A stretch of 64,000 bases of DNA. It comes from Flavobacterium sp. N1736. Lineage in GTDB: Bacteria > Bacteroidota > Bacteroidia > Flavobacteriales > Flavobacteriaceae. The position numbers were made by a program, and so were the translations under genes. Shown here piece after piece: positions 50,274 through 59,306 of this stretch. The notes beneath the pieces were generated by a model, which saw only the letters and a list, made by a program, of their open reading frames with translations, was not told where the DNA came from and did no database searches. Every line of letters starts with the position of its first letter. Within the stretch, counting starts at the first letter, position 1. The stretch covers positions 992,001 to 1,056,000 of the forward strand of contig NZ_CP109994.1 of the NCBI RefSeq assembly GCF_025947065.1, in the 5' to 3' direction.

Positions 50274-51529
50274 TTATTGTATTGGGAAATAGAGATTAAA
50301 TGTGGTACCCTCGTTCAGTTTACTTTCTACAGTAATATTTCCTGAATGGTTTTCCATGATTTTTTTGCAAATAGAAAGCCCAATACCGTTTCCGGAATAT
50401 TCATTCCTGGCATGTAAACGCTGAAATATGGTAAAAATTTGATAAGATGGTTTTTTTCCATTCCAATGCCGTTGTCTTTGATCTGAATTTTCACAAATTT
50501 ATCAGCCGGTTTACCATCTTCAGATTCAAAATAATCGATTTGATAAATTTCTATTGTGGGCGGAATATCCTGTTTGCTGTATTTAATGGCGTTTGAAATT
50601 AAATTAGAAAAAAGCTGCCGCATTTGTACTTTTGAAGCTTGTAATGTTGGCAATTTTCCAATTTGAATTTGGGCTTTTTTATCATTAATTATAATTTCCA
50701 GATCCTCGCTGACTTCGGCAATTATATCCACTAAATTTATTTGCGTGCGTTCTTCCTGTTTTGTATGCGACGAATAATTGACCAGATCATCTACAAGAGA
50801 GTTTAATCGTAAAGCCGATGATTTCATTACGCTCAGGAATTTAGTATCTGTTTCTGAAAGCGCATCGGTATTAATTCTTTCGTTATACATGACTATTTTC
50901 CTGAGCGGTTCTTTAAGATCGTGCGATATAACATGAATAAATTCCTCCAGATTGGTATTAATTCGGTTTAATTCGTTAATCTTTTCTTCGAGTTCTTTTT
51001 GATGCTGTATTAAGGCATTTTCGTGTTTTTTCTTTTCGGTTAAATCAGTTACTACAATACCCAATCCCTGAACGGCAGGTTCAAGATCTGTTACAGATAT
51101 AGACGCCGGAAATGTCCTGGTGCTGTAATTGGTTTTAAATAAAATTTCGTGTGTCGAAATACCGTATTTGAGCGCTTCGATAAGAGAGCCAAAATGATCA
51201 GAGTTATTAAAATATTCGTGTAAATAGTTTCCAATTATTTTTTCTGAAGGCACGCCAACAAGTTCCGAAAAATAATCGTTGCAGTACAATATCAAACCAT
51301 TTCGGGAAATACTTAATGCGCCTTGCCTGAATTTTTCAATAAGCAGCCTAAAGGTATAATCTGCTGTTTCAAGTGAGTAAAGCTGCGGCACTCCGTTATT
51401 GTTGACTACCAATGCATCGACATCTCCAACTTTTATGGCTTCAACAATACTATTTGACTCAAAAAGTTCTTCTTTTAACATTGCTATCTCTTGTAGCAAA
51501 GACTCAATATGTTTATTATTATCGCTCAA
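50274..51529 (-). pseudogene. PAS-domain sensor histidine kinase of the Kai operon, frameshifted
   Basis: The kinase has a PAS domain (residues about 65-170), a coiled coil and a HisKA box (EEFIHVISHDLKEPLRK). The HATPase_c domain opens normally (SNLISNAIKYSK, IQIKDNGIGM) but reads nonsense after KNHLI. In the next frame the expected end is present: TIFQRLHARNEYSGNGIGLS and the closing FNLYFPIQ, with a stop at 50274. One missing base in the A/T run at 50433-50440 explains this; repaired, the protein is 418 residues. It may be intact in the organism. Confidence 0.87.
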
Positions 51530-51531
51530 AT

Positions 51532-51831
51532 TTATTCACTTAAATTTAGTATTTTTAATACCTTTTCCTTGTTTGACAAATCACCTAAAATGATTCGTCT
51601 GGGCGCAGGACTTACCTTAATTAATGTTGGTATTGCTACAATTTGATGTATAACAGCCTGTTCTGTATCACGACTTATGTCTATAATTTCTAATTCGTAA
51701 TTGTCTGCAAAATATTTGTCACATATTATTCTTAAATTTTCTATTGCATGCCCTGATTTTACAGACATACCCGAAACAAAAAGCACGAACTTATGATTTT
51801 CTGGTTTTGTAACATCAGATGAGTTGTTCAT
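51532..51831 (-). CDS. kaiB: KaiB-family protein (second copy)
   Basis: A 99-residue thioredoxin-like KaiB protein: FVLFVSGMSVKSGHAIENLR, then YELEIIDISRDTEQAV, IVAIPTLIKVSPAPRRIILG and DLSNKEKVLKIL. In cyanobacteria KaiB switches fold and binds KaiC to set the clock phase; in other bacteria the role is less clear. It starts directly after the stop of the first kaiB gene, and the kinase follows after 2 bp. Being more divergent, it may have a distinct role. Confidence 0.9.
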   Translation of the reverse strand: MNNSSDVTKPENHKFVLFVSGMSVKSGHAIENLRIICDKYFADNYELEIIDISRDTEQAVIHQIVAIPTLIKVSPAPRRIILGDLSNKEKVLKILNLSE

Positions 51832-52134
51832 TTATAACGCTTTTAAGGGTTTAATATTGAGCCCCACCAAAACTCTTTCTTCATTAGAAAGATCCCCGAT
51901 TATTTTGCGAATAGGTTCAGGAAATTTTCTAACCAAAGTAGGAACAGCCAAAATTTGATCGCCTTCGGCCAATTGTGGACTTTTAAGCAAATCTATAATT
52001 TCAATACTGTAAATTCCTTTCAGATGCTCTTCGGCATATTTCTTAATATTTTCTAGTGCTGTAATCGATTTTGGCGTTTGCCCTGCGATATATAATCTCA
52101 ACTGCCATTCGGCTGCTTCAACTTCTTTTTTCAT
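51832..52134 (-). CDS. kaiB: KaiB-family protein (first copy)
   Basis: A 100-residue KaiB protein with the canonical sequence [60 protein letters not shown] and [11 protein letters not shown]. It is closer to cyanobacterial KaiB than the second copy. It starts 6 bp after the kaiC stop. Partner of the KaiC encoded just upstream. Confidence 0.95.
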   Translation of the reverse strand: MKKEVEAAEWQLRLYIAGQTPKSITALENIKKYAEEHLKGIYSIEIIDLLKSPQLAEGDQILAVPTLVRKFPEPIRKIIGDLSNEERVLVGLNIKPLKAL

Positions 52135-52140
52135 CGTATG

Positions 52141-53814
52141 CTATTTTTTCTTAGAATTCAGTTTTTCCTGTAATTCCTCAGTGGCTTTCAGAATACTCAA
52201 TTCTTCTTCTGCCGATTCAAATTCATTTTTAAGCGCTTCTATATTTGCTTCAAGAACCTTGCGTTTGCGCTCAATTTCTCTGTCTTTTCTGTTAATTTCG
52301 TTTTGTAATTTAATATCAGAAATTGTTTTCTTGAACTGATGCGATTTTCTTGCCGAACCGGTCAGTATTCCCTGCGGACCTAATTCTACATCCAGCAATT
52401 CAATTCCTTTATTCGTAATTACAAATTCCCTAACCTGATTCGAATGTCCCATTCCGCGTGATTTAACGATAAATACTCCACGGTTTCTTTCACCAATTCC
52501 TTCCATATCGCGCACGGTAATCCAGGTATCTACTAATGAAGACACAGATTCTTCGGCTAGATCAGGTCTGAAATTATCGGTTTGTTTGTTTAAGGAAGTA
52601 AAAAGTGCCGTAATATTATTTGCTTTCAGCATATCTATAAGCCTTACAAGCATCGAACGTACTTCCTGCTCGCTGCCCACATTGATAAGATTACTGATAG
52701 GATCAATAATTATCGTAGTGGGTTTAAACTCCTTAATCATTTTTCTAAGCGTAAGCAAATGCAGCTCAAGACCGTTTAATGAAGGACGTGAAGAATGAAT
52801 TTGCAAACTGCCTTTTTTAATATATTTTTCAAGGTCAATACCTATCGATTTCATATTACGAACCAGTTGCTGCGGAGATTCTTCGAAGGCAAAATAAATA
52901 ACACGTTCGTTATTTTCGCATTGTTTATTTGCAAAATAACAGCCCACAGTAGTTTTTGCCGTTCCTGCGGTTCCTGAAACCAAAATATTGCTGCCGCGAT
53001 AAAAACCGCCGCCCTGAAACATATCGTCTAATCCGGGAACTCCGGTTGGAACAATATCCGAAGAAACTTCATTATCCAGTTTTAAAGAAGTAATAGGAAG
53101 AACCGAAATCCCTTCTTCATCAATTAAAAACGGATATTCGTTTGTACCATGCGTAGAACCTCTGTATTTTACGATTCTTAATCTTCTGGTCGAAACCTGT
53201 TCGATAACACGGTGATCAAGAACAATAACACAATCAGAAACATATTCTTCCAATCCCTGACGTGTAAGTGTTGCTTCGCCGCGTTCGCCTGTAATAATGG
53301 CGGTTACGCCTTTGGTTTTAAGCCAGTGAAATAATCTTCGCAATTCAGCACGAAGAATCGCCTGATTATCCAGACCTGCAAATAAAGATTCGATAGTATC
53401 AAGAACAACTCTGGTTGCTTTTATAGAATCGATCGCATGTCCTAATCTTATAAATAAACCATCAAGGTCATATTCGCCCGCTTCTTCAATTTCAGATCTT
53501 TCAACTCTTACGTGATCTATAACCAGCTTTTTCTCCGCTTTCAGTTTTTCGAGGTCAAAACCAAGAGATTTCACATTTAAAGTAAGGTCATCCGAAGGTT
53601 CTTCAAAAGACATGAAAACGCCGGGTTCGTTATACTCTGTAATTCCTTTAATAAGAAACTGCATCGACAACAATGTCTTTCCACAACCGGCACCGCCACA
53701 AATTAATGTAGGGCGTCCTTTTGGAAATCCGCCGTTTGTAATTTCATCCAGACCGTCTACTCCCGTAGGACTTTTTGGAAATTTAAAACTATGTAAATTT
53801 GTTTGTTCTTGCAC
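52141..53814 (-). CDS. kaiC: KaiC, double-domain circadian-clock-type ATPase/kinase
   Basis: A 557-residue KaiC if it starts at the GTG at 53814; the earlier TTG at 53838 lies inside a -7 element and is not favoured. Two RecA-like domains are present. CI has Walker A GGAGCGKT (40-47) and catalytic Glu pair in SFEEP. CII has GTAGTAKT (281-288) and FEESP. The CII phosphorylation site of clock KaiC (S431/T432 in Synechococcus) aligns with S425-S426 in ESVSSLVDTWI, so autophosphorylation is possible. The C-terminal 60 residues form a coiled coil in place of the usual KaiA-binding tail. First gene of the operon; no kaiA is present. Confidence 0.93.
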   Translation of the reverse strand: MQEQTNLHSFKFPKSPTGVDGLDEITNGGFPKGRPTLICGGAGCGKTLLSMQFLIKGITEYNEPGVFMSFEEPSDDLTLNVKSLGFDLEKLKAEKKLVIDHVRVERSEIEEAGEYDLDGLFIRLGHAIDSIKATRVVLDTIESLFAGLDNQAILRAELRRLFHWLKTKGVTAIITGERGEATLTRQGLEEYVSDCVIVLDHRVIEQVSTRRLRIVKYRGSTHGTNEYPFLIDEEGISVLPITSLKLDNEVSSDIVPTGVPGLDDMFQGGGFYRGSNILVSGTAGTAKTTVGCYFANKQCENNERVIYFAFEESPQQLVRNMKSIGIDLEKYIKKGSLQIHSSRPSLNGLELHLLTLRKMIKEFKPTTIIIDPISNLINVGSEQEVRSMLVRLIDMLKANNITALFTSLNKQTDNFRPDLAEESVSSLVDTWITVRDMEGIGERNRGVFIVKSRGMGHSNQVREFVITNKGIELLDVELGPQGILTGSARKSHQFKKTISDIKLQNEINRKDREIERKRKVLEANIEALKNEFESAEEELSILKATEELQEKLNSKKK

Positions 53815-53835
53815 GATATAAAAATTCTGTTTACT

Positions 53836-53843
53836 CAAATATA
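53836..53843 (-). promoter_or_regulatory. -7 element of the Kai operon
   Basis: TATATTTG on the minus strand matches TAnnTTTG, 22 bp before the GTG start at 53814. It covers the TTG codon that a longest-frame call would use. Confidence 0.55.
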
Positions 53844-54002
53844 CGTTTTCCCTGAATATTTTTTATTAACATTTATTAAAGATTTAACAGCTGTTTAAAT
53901 AATTTTGAGGGCATTTTTTCTAAAAACTAGCTTATTTTATCAATAATATAAAGATTAATATAAATACCTTGAATCGTTAATTGAATGTAAGAATTTTTTA
54001 AA

Positions 54003-55241
54003 TTAAAAAGAAGAAAGTTGCTGAATATTTTTATTGATGATTTTTTTATCAGCCTCAGTTTTGGCTAAGCCAAGAGCCGTTTTAAAATGCGCATTGGCTT
54101 TTTTATTATCAATATCAGTATATAGATTTCCGAGTAACGAAAAATAGAAGTGATTATCGGTTAAATTTAGTTTTTCTGCCTCGATAATGGCTTCCGGTTT
54201 GCCATTTACTTTTGATAAGGCATACGTGCGGTTTAAAGCGACAATTGGTGAATATTCTAAAATAATAAGGTTATTGTACAATTCCAGAATATGCTGCCAT
54301 TTTTCGACAGTATCTTTTTTTTGTGTGTGCCAATATGCAATTCCGGCTTCAAGATGGTATTTAGAAATTGTGTTTCCCGTAGATGATTTACTAAGAAAAT
54401 AAGTTCCTTTTTCGATTAATTCCTGATTCCAAAGCGATTCATCCTGATCCTGATACAAAATGATTTCACCGCTTTCTGAAGTTCTGGCTTCAAATCGTGA
54501 AGAATGAAAACACATTAACGCCATCAAAGCATTCGTTGCCGGTAAATTTGTGGTTTCGTTCTGGATTAACAAATAGGTAAGGCGCATCGCTTCGGCACAA
54601 AAATCTTTGCGTAATGTGGTATTTTGCGAAGTCGAATAATAGCCTTCCGAAAACAGCAGGTAAATGGTTTTTAAAACTGTTTCGATCCGGTCATTAATTT
54701 CTGCCGAATTCGGGTGCTGAATTTTTATGTTTTCTTCTTTAAGTTTTTCCTTTGCGCGATTGATTCGTTTATAAATTACTTCTTTGTTCGACAAAAAAGC
54801 ATCCGAGATTTCATTGATTCCAAAACCGCACAATAAGTTCAGTGCAAGTGCAATTTGTGCTTCGTTTGAATTACAGGGATTACAAACCGTAAATATCATT
54901 GCCAATTGACTGTCGGCAATATTTTGTTCAGATAAATCGATCTCTGTTTCGGGATTGTTAAGAGGTGTATTGTATTTTATTTCGGTTACGATTTTCTTTT
55001 CGAAAACATCATTTCGCTTAAAATAATTCTTGGTTTTATTTTTGGCAACGGTATAAAGCCAAGCCGTGGGATTATCAGGAATTCCCTTAATAGCCCAGGT
55101 TTCTGTCGCCGCAAGGAAAGTATCACTCACAATATCCTCGGCAATTTCGATATGATGAATACCAAACAGATTACAGAGTACCGAAACGATTTTTTGATAT
55201 TCCGTTCTGAATAAGTTTGGTATGAGTTCTTTGTTTTCCAT
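54003..55241 (-). CDS. ECF sigma factor with C-terminal TPR-like domain (ECF42 type)
   Basis: A 412-residue sigma-70 family protein. Region 2 is near residues 10-75 (YQKIVSVLCNLFGIHHIEIA, DNPTAWLYTVAKNKTKNYFK) and region 4 near 120-175 (LALNLLCGFGINEISDAFLS). The long C-terminal extension (about 180-412, DUF6596/TPR-like, including YHLEAGIAYWHTQKKDTVEK) is characteristic of ECF42. Such factors lack an anti-sigma factor and are encoded with a DGPF/YCII protein, which is present 64 bp upstream. Confidence 0.93.
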   Translation of the reverse strand: MENKELIPNLFRTEYQKIVSVLCNLFGIHHIEIAEDIVSDTFLAATETWAIKGIPDNPTAWLYTVAKNKTKNYFKRNDVFEKKIVTEIKYNTPLNNPETEIDLSEQNIADSQLAMIFTVCNPCNSNEAQIALALNLLCGFGINEISDAFLSNKEVIYKRINRAKEKLKEENIKIQHPNSAEINDRIETVLKTIYLLFSEGYYSTSQNTTLRKDFCAEAMRLTYLLIQNETTNLPATNALMALMCFHSSRFEARTSESGEIILYQDQDESLWNQELIEKGTYFLSKSSTGNTISKYHLEAGIAYWHTQKKDTVEKWQHILELYNNLIILEYSPIVALNRTYALSKVNGKPEAIIEAEKLNLTDNHFYFSLLGNLYTDIDNKKANAHFKTALGLAKTEADKKIINKNIQQLSSF

Positions 55242-55267
55242 AAAATGCGAAAAGACACAAAATGCGC

Positions 55268-55301
55268 TTAATCTAAAATCAAATATCTAAAATCTAAAAT
55301 C
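55268..55301. repeat. ATCTAAA heptamer array
   Basis: Four to five degenerate copies of ATCTAAA between the sigma factor and YCII genes. Confidence 0.75.
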
Positions 55302-55305
55302 AATC

Positions 55306-55641
55306 TCAAACCGCCATTCTAATTTCTACATTTCCGCCTAAGTCTAAAATAGGGCAATTTTGTGCAATTTCGGCAGCTTCGTCATAATCTTTGGCTTTTA
55401 CGGTAATCATTCCGCCAATAGATTCTTTGATTTCTGCGTAAGGTCCGTTTGTAACGTTTTTATGAGTTACAATTTTTCCCTTTCCATCCCAGCGTTGCAG
55501 TGGTCTTGCGAGTTTATCCTGTGCGGCGAGACTTCCAAACCAGTTTTGCCATTGCTGAAAATGCTGCTGCATTTCTTCGGGAGAAGGCTGTATTTCTTTT
55601 GTTGTAAAATCTCTTCTGAAAATTAATAAAAATTCATTCAT
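55306..55641 (-). CDS. YCII-related (DGPF-type) protein, partner of the ECF42 sigma factor
   Basis: A 111-residue YCII-fold protein: FLLIFRRDFTTKEIQPSPEE at the start, the family signature NGPYAEIKESIGGM (a variant of DGPF-AE), then AAEIAQNCPILDLGGNVEIR. Its biochemical activity is unknown; it is the constant companion of ECF42 factors. The first gene of this pair, 64 bp before the sigma gene. Confidence 0.92.
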   Translation of the reverse strand: MNEFLLIFRRDFTTKEIQPSPEEMQQHFQQWQNWFGSLAAQDKLARPLQRWDGKGKIVTHKNVTNGPYAEIKESIGGMITVKAKDYDEAAEIAQNCPILDLGGNVEIRMAV

Positions 55642-55679
55642 TGTTTTATGTTTTTTTAAATTATGTGTTCAAATATTTT

Positions 55680-56000
55680 TTCACGCAGATTTTTTTCTCA
55701 TTTTTGTCATCCTGACGGAGGAAGGATGACAAACTAGCCGCAAAATGATAAAAAATCTGCAGAATCTGCGAGAACTTAAAAATTTTTCACGCAGATTTTA
55801 AAAAAATCCAAGCAGATGCACGCAAATAATCATCCAAATTAAATCTGCTCAATCTGCAGAATCTGCGAGAACTTAAAAACTTTTCACGCAGATTTTAAAA
55901 AGATTTAAGCAGATATGCGCAAATAATTATCTAAATTAAATCTGTTCAAATCTGCAAAATCTGCGTGAAATAAAAATCTATTTAATCCTTTTAATCTGTG
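55680..56000. repeat. Tandem 97-bp CGCAGATT repeat with nested GTCATCCTGAC element
   Basis: Units beginning TTTTCACGCAGATTTTAAAAA start 97 bp apart (CACGCAG at 55788 and 55885). An earlier CGCAGATT copy at 55681 is interrupted by the palindromic element TTGTCATCCTGACGGAGGA... (55703-55732), which looks inserted. The region holds no gene. Confidence 0.8.
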
Positions 56001-56083
56001 GCAAATATTAAAAAAAAAGCTGTTTTTTATTGAAGACATAAATTTAATCTTTTACATCATATAAAAAAAACAGCCTTATTTTA

Positions 56084-56536
56084 TTATCCAAATTGTCCCA
56101 CTCTGTAAGATCCCACATTATTTGGGAAAGCCAGATTCATGCGGTTCCAGGTATTGATGGTTGTAATCGCTAAAGTCAAGTCGATTAATTCTTCATCAGA
56201 AAATTGAGTTTTTGCTTCAGCATAAATTTCATCCGGCACGTTGCAGGCTGTTACGGCTTCGGCCCAAGCAAGAGCTGCTCTTTCTTTTGGAGTATAAAAA
56301 GGAGTTTCTCTCCAGGCACTTAAACCAAATAAACGCTGTGGAGTTTCTCCGGCTGCCAAAGCTTCTTTTGAGTGCATGTCTAAACAATAAGCACAGCTAT
56401 TAATTTGAGATACTCTAAAATCTACTAAATCAATTAAAGATTTTTCAAGCCCTGATTTTTTCAAATGAGCGCTAATTCCAAATAAAGTACCTAACGCTTT
56501 TTGACCTTTTTCGAATACATTAATTCTAGTTTCCAT
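56084..56536 (-). CDS. AhpD-like (carboxymuconolactone decarboxylase family) protein
   Basis: A 150-residue AhpD-fold protein with the redox pair C48-A-Y-C51 and H55 in NSCAYCLDMHSKEALAAGE. The length and motif match the alkylhydroperoxidase AhpD core. It may reduce peroxides with a thiol donor. Single gene in an otherwise repeat-rich region. Confidence 0.92.
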   Translation of the reverse strand: METRINVFEKGQKALGTLFGISAHLKKSGLEKSLIDLVDFRVSQINSCAYCLDMHSKEALAAGETPQRLFGLSAWRETPFYTPKERAALAWAEAVTACNVPDEIYAEAKTQFSDEELIDLTLAITTINTWNRMNLAFPNNVGSYRVGQFG

Positions 56537-56654
56537 TGTGTATAATTTTAAATGTTATACCCTAATGACAACTGAACTTTCAGGATTGGACAAAATTTTG
56601 AAAAAAAATTAAAAAATATTTTAGAAGATGAGTTTTTAGAGGAATATGTAGCTT

Positions 56655-56790
56655 AAAATTGAACGCGGATGAAGCGGATTCGCTAAAGCGAAAACGCGGA
56701 TAAAAACAGATTCATTCATTTTATAAACTAAAAAAATCAGTTTTTATCCGCGTTTTTACGAAGTAAATCTGTGTCATCCGCGTTCTATTT
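56655..56790. repeat. GAACGCGGAT inverted repeat
   Basis: GAACGCGGATGAAGCGGAT and GCGGATAAAAACAGATTCAT are matched by inverted counterparts ending ATCCGCGTTC, giving a ~130-bp fold-back. A related but distinct family from CGCAGATT. The 470-bp gap holds no gene. Confidence 0.7.
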
Positions 56791-56807
56791 AAGGTAAAAT
56801 GTGTGTA

Positions 56808-56838
56808 GTGTATACCAAAACGTGTAAAAAGTATACAC
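56808..56838. promoter_or_regulatory. Inverted GTGTATAC repeat upstream of the glycosyltransferase gene
   Basis: GTGTATAC and GTATACAC (8-bp arms, 15-bp spacer), 170 bp before the glycosyltransferase gene. Looks like a dimeric regulator site; no regulator is adjacent. Confidence 0.4.
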
Positions 56839-57006
56839 ACTGTTTTTTGCTAATGTTAGGTAAATCGCTCAATTCCAGTTAAAAAAGATAATGGCATGTT
56901 GGTTGCTAAATGAGATAATGTGTTTGTGTAAACAATTTTCTAACAACAGCACATAAACCGGATTTAATAAAAGCCTTTAGATAAAAAATAAAAAACAGGA
57001 TACAAT

Positions 57007-58464
57007 ATGGAAAGTGAAACAATTATCTCAAACCAATTTTATACTTCAAGCGACGCACATACTGACGAACAAATTATAACAAGTTCCATTTTTCGTATTA
57101 ATAACGATACTACCTCAAAAAATATTGCACAAACATCAAATCGATTAAATTTATTTGTACTTGCAGGTACTTTTTTACTAATGTTTGCAGGTGCTTTTGC
57201 CGTTTATTTATTACAAGACGATTTCGATCAGTTTCAATTAGACCGAATTGACTCGACATGGGGATTTCCTTTTTTAATTGTTACGGCGTTATTGTTTTTC
57301 TTTCAAACAGGCGCTTTCTTTTATAATGTTTACCTTTTTTTCCGTTACAAACCAATCGAATCTGTTAGCGATGAATTATTGCCAACAACTACGATAATTG
57401 TTCCTGCTTACAACGAAGGAAAATTAGTTTGGGATACTTTGCTAAGTTTGGCAAACAGCGATTATCCGGAAGAAAAAATGCAATTATTAGCTATCGATGA
57501 TGGCAGTAAAGATGATACCTGGTACTGGATGCAGCAGGCAAAAATAAAATTAGGAGATCGTTTAACGATTTTTCAACAGCCGGAAAACAAAGGAAAACGT
57601 CACGCATTATACCGTGGATTTGAATTGGGAACAGGAGAAATTTTTGTAACCGTAGACAGCGATTCTATCGTTAAAACAGATACGTTACGAAACTTAGTTA
57701 GCCCGTTTGTTACCAATGAAAAATGTGGAGCAGTGGCAGGAAACGTTCAGGTTTTGAATAATAAAAAAGCAATTCTTCCTAAAATGTTAAACGTAAGTTT
57801 TGTAATGAGTTTTGAATTCATGCGTTCTGCCGAAAGTATGTTGGGTTCTGTACTTTGTACTCCGGGTGCAGCTGCAGCGTATCGTAAAACAGCCGTTTTT
57901 GGATGTCTTGAAGAATGGATCAACCAAACTTTTATGGGACAGCCTTCTGATATCGGCGAAGACCGTGCTATGACCAACATGATTTTAAAACAAGGGCATC
58001 ATGTATTGTTTCAAAGAAATGCTACTGTATTAACCAATGTTCCTGAAGAATATACCGGTTTATACAAAATGTTTATCAGATGGGCGAGAAGCAATGTGCG
58101 TGAAAATATTGCAATGTCTAAATTTGTTTTTACCAATTTTAGAGAAGGATCTAAATTTGGTTCAAGATTATTGCTTATAAACCAATCCATGAAAATGCTA
58201 ATGTCTTATCCATTTTTATTATTCATGTTCTTTTTCATTGCCGTTCACCCAATATTGTTTTTAAGTTCGACTTTATTAAGCATATTAATTGTATCGAGTT
58301 TTCCGGTATTGTTTTATGCTAAAAGATATAACTTGTCTGAATCTCTTTGGGCATATTCATACAGTCTTTTTTACACATTCAGTTTATTCTGGATTACACC
58401 TTATGCAATCGCAACAGCAAATAAAAGAGGCTGGCTGACACGCGGTTTAACCGAAAAAAAATAA
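57007..58464 (+). CDS. Membrane GT2 family glycosyltransferase
   Basis: A 485-residue processive-type GT2. Two N-terminal membrane helices (48-70, 86-112) precede the catalytic domain with TTTIIVPAYNEGK (127-139), DDGSKDD (164-170), DSDS (217-220, the DxD), GEDR (317-320, catalytic base) and FIRWARS (356-362, QxxRW-like). Three to four helices follow at the C-terminus. It resembles polysaccharide synthases such as PgaC and hyaluronan synthases; the polymer made is unknown. Single-gene unit with a hairpin terminator. Confidence 0.93.
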   Translation: MESETIISNQFYTSSDAHTDEQIITSSIFRINNDTTSKNIAQTSNRLNLFVLAGTFLLMFAGAFAVYLLQDDFDQFQLDRIDSTWGFPFLIVTALLFFFQTGAFFYNVYLFFRYKPIESVSDELLPTTTIIVPAYNEGKLVWDTLLSLANSDYPEEKMQLLAIDDGSKDDTWYWMQQAKIKLGDRLTIFQQPENKGKRHALYRGFELGTGEIFVTVDSDSIVKTDTLRNLVSPFVTNEKCGAVAGNVQVLNNKKAILPKMLNVSFVMSFEFMRSAESMLGSVLCTPGAAAAYRKTAVFGCLEEWINQTFMGQPSDIGEDRAMTNMILKQGHHVLFQRNATVLTNVPEEYTGLYKMFIRWARSNVRENIAMSKFVFTNFREGSKFGSRLLLINQSMKMLMSYPFLLFMFFFIAVHPILFLSSTLLSILIVSSFPVLFYAKRYNLSESLWAYSYSLFYTFSLFWITPYAIATANKRGWLTRGLTEKK

Positions 58465-58515
58465 AACTCTCTAAATAAAAACTGCTTTAAAATTAGAATA
58501 GATTATTTGTTTGTA

Positions 58516-58547
58516 AGACTCCTGCCCATAAAGCAGGAGTTTTTTTT
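58516..58547 (+). terminator. Hairpin terminator of the glycosyltransferase gene
   Basis: ACTCCTGC and GCAGGAGT with a 7-bp loop, followed by T7, about 50 bp after the stop. Confidence 0.9.
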
Positions 58548-58773
58548 GATCTTATAACCAACAGTTTTATCAAAATATTTATTTCAATAGTTATTAGTTA
58601 TATTAATAATTAAATTATTACATTTGGTATAAAGGACAATAAGCATACAAATTTTATTTATTGGCATCATAATTTTTTCTATAAAATGAGGCTTAATAAT
58701 ACCACAAAAACGAAGAGAAACAGGCTTAACATAATCGTTAAAATCCGGTTCTCGAAAATTTTAATTAAGACCA

Positions 58774-59166
58774 ATGGCATATAAAAAATTTCTTCAAATA
58801 GATGATGATTTAGATGATTGCGAATTGTTTATGGATGCGCTTAATGCGATTTCCAACTCATCATATACAGGAATCAATGATCCTGTAGAGGCTTTTCATA
58901 AGCTATTGATGCAGGAAATAAAACCAGACGTAATTTTTCTTGATCTTAATATGCCTGTTATGTCCGGTTTAGAACTTTTAACCGAAATAAAAAAACAGGA
59001 AATACTAAAACAAATACCTGTTATTATTTTTTCTACTTCACAACTTGAAGATATTATCTGGGAAGCCAAGCAACTTGGAGCATACGATTACATTTCAAAA
59101 CCAAATAATTTTGATGCTTTAAAGCAAATATTAAGGAAGTATGCCTGTGAAGTCAAGCATGCCTAA
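58774..59166 (+). CDS. Single-domain response regulator
   Basis: A 130-residue stand-alone receiver with the acidic pocket QIDDDLDDCE and phospho-acceptor D57 in VIFLDLNMPVMSG; the lysine is in DYISKPNNF. It may be a phosphate shuttle for the CHASE3 kinase encoded 140 bp downstream. The preceding 230 bp, after the terminator, hold nothing I recognise. Confidence 0.93.
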   Translation: MAYKKFLQIDDDLDDCELFMDALNAISNSSYTGINDPVEAFHKLLMQEIKPDVIFLDLNMPVMSGLELLTEIKKQEILKQIPVIIFSTSQLEDIIWEAKQLGAYDYISKPNNFDALKQILRKYACEVKHA

Positions 59167-59306
59167 ATTTTTAATTTCTTCGAATTATATGACAATACTC
59201 AGAATAGATAACTTCAAAAACTTTCGACAGTTATCTGTTTATTTTTTATTATTTTTATTTACAGAAATAGTTCCTGAGTAATCATATGCAAGTTTAATTT
59301 TCGAAA

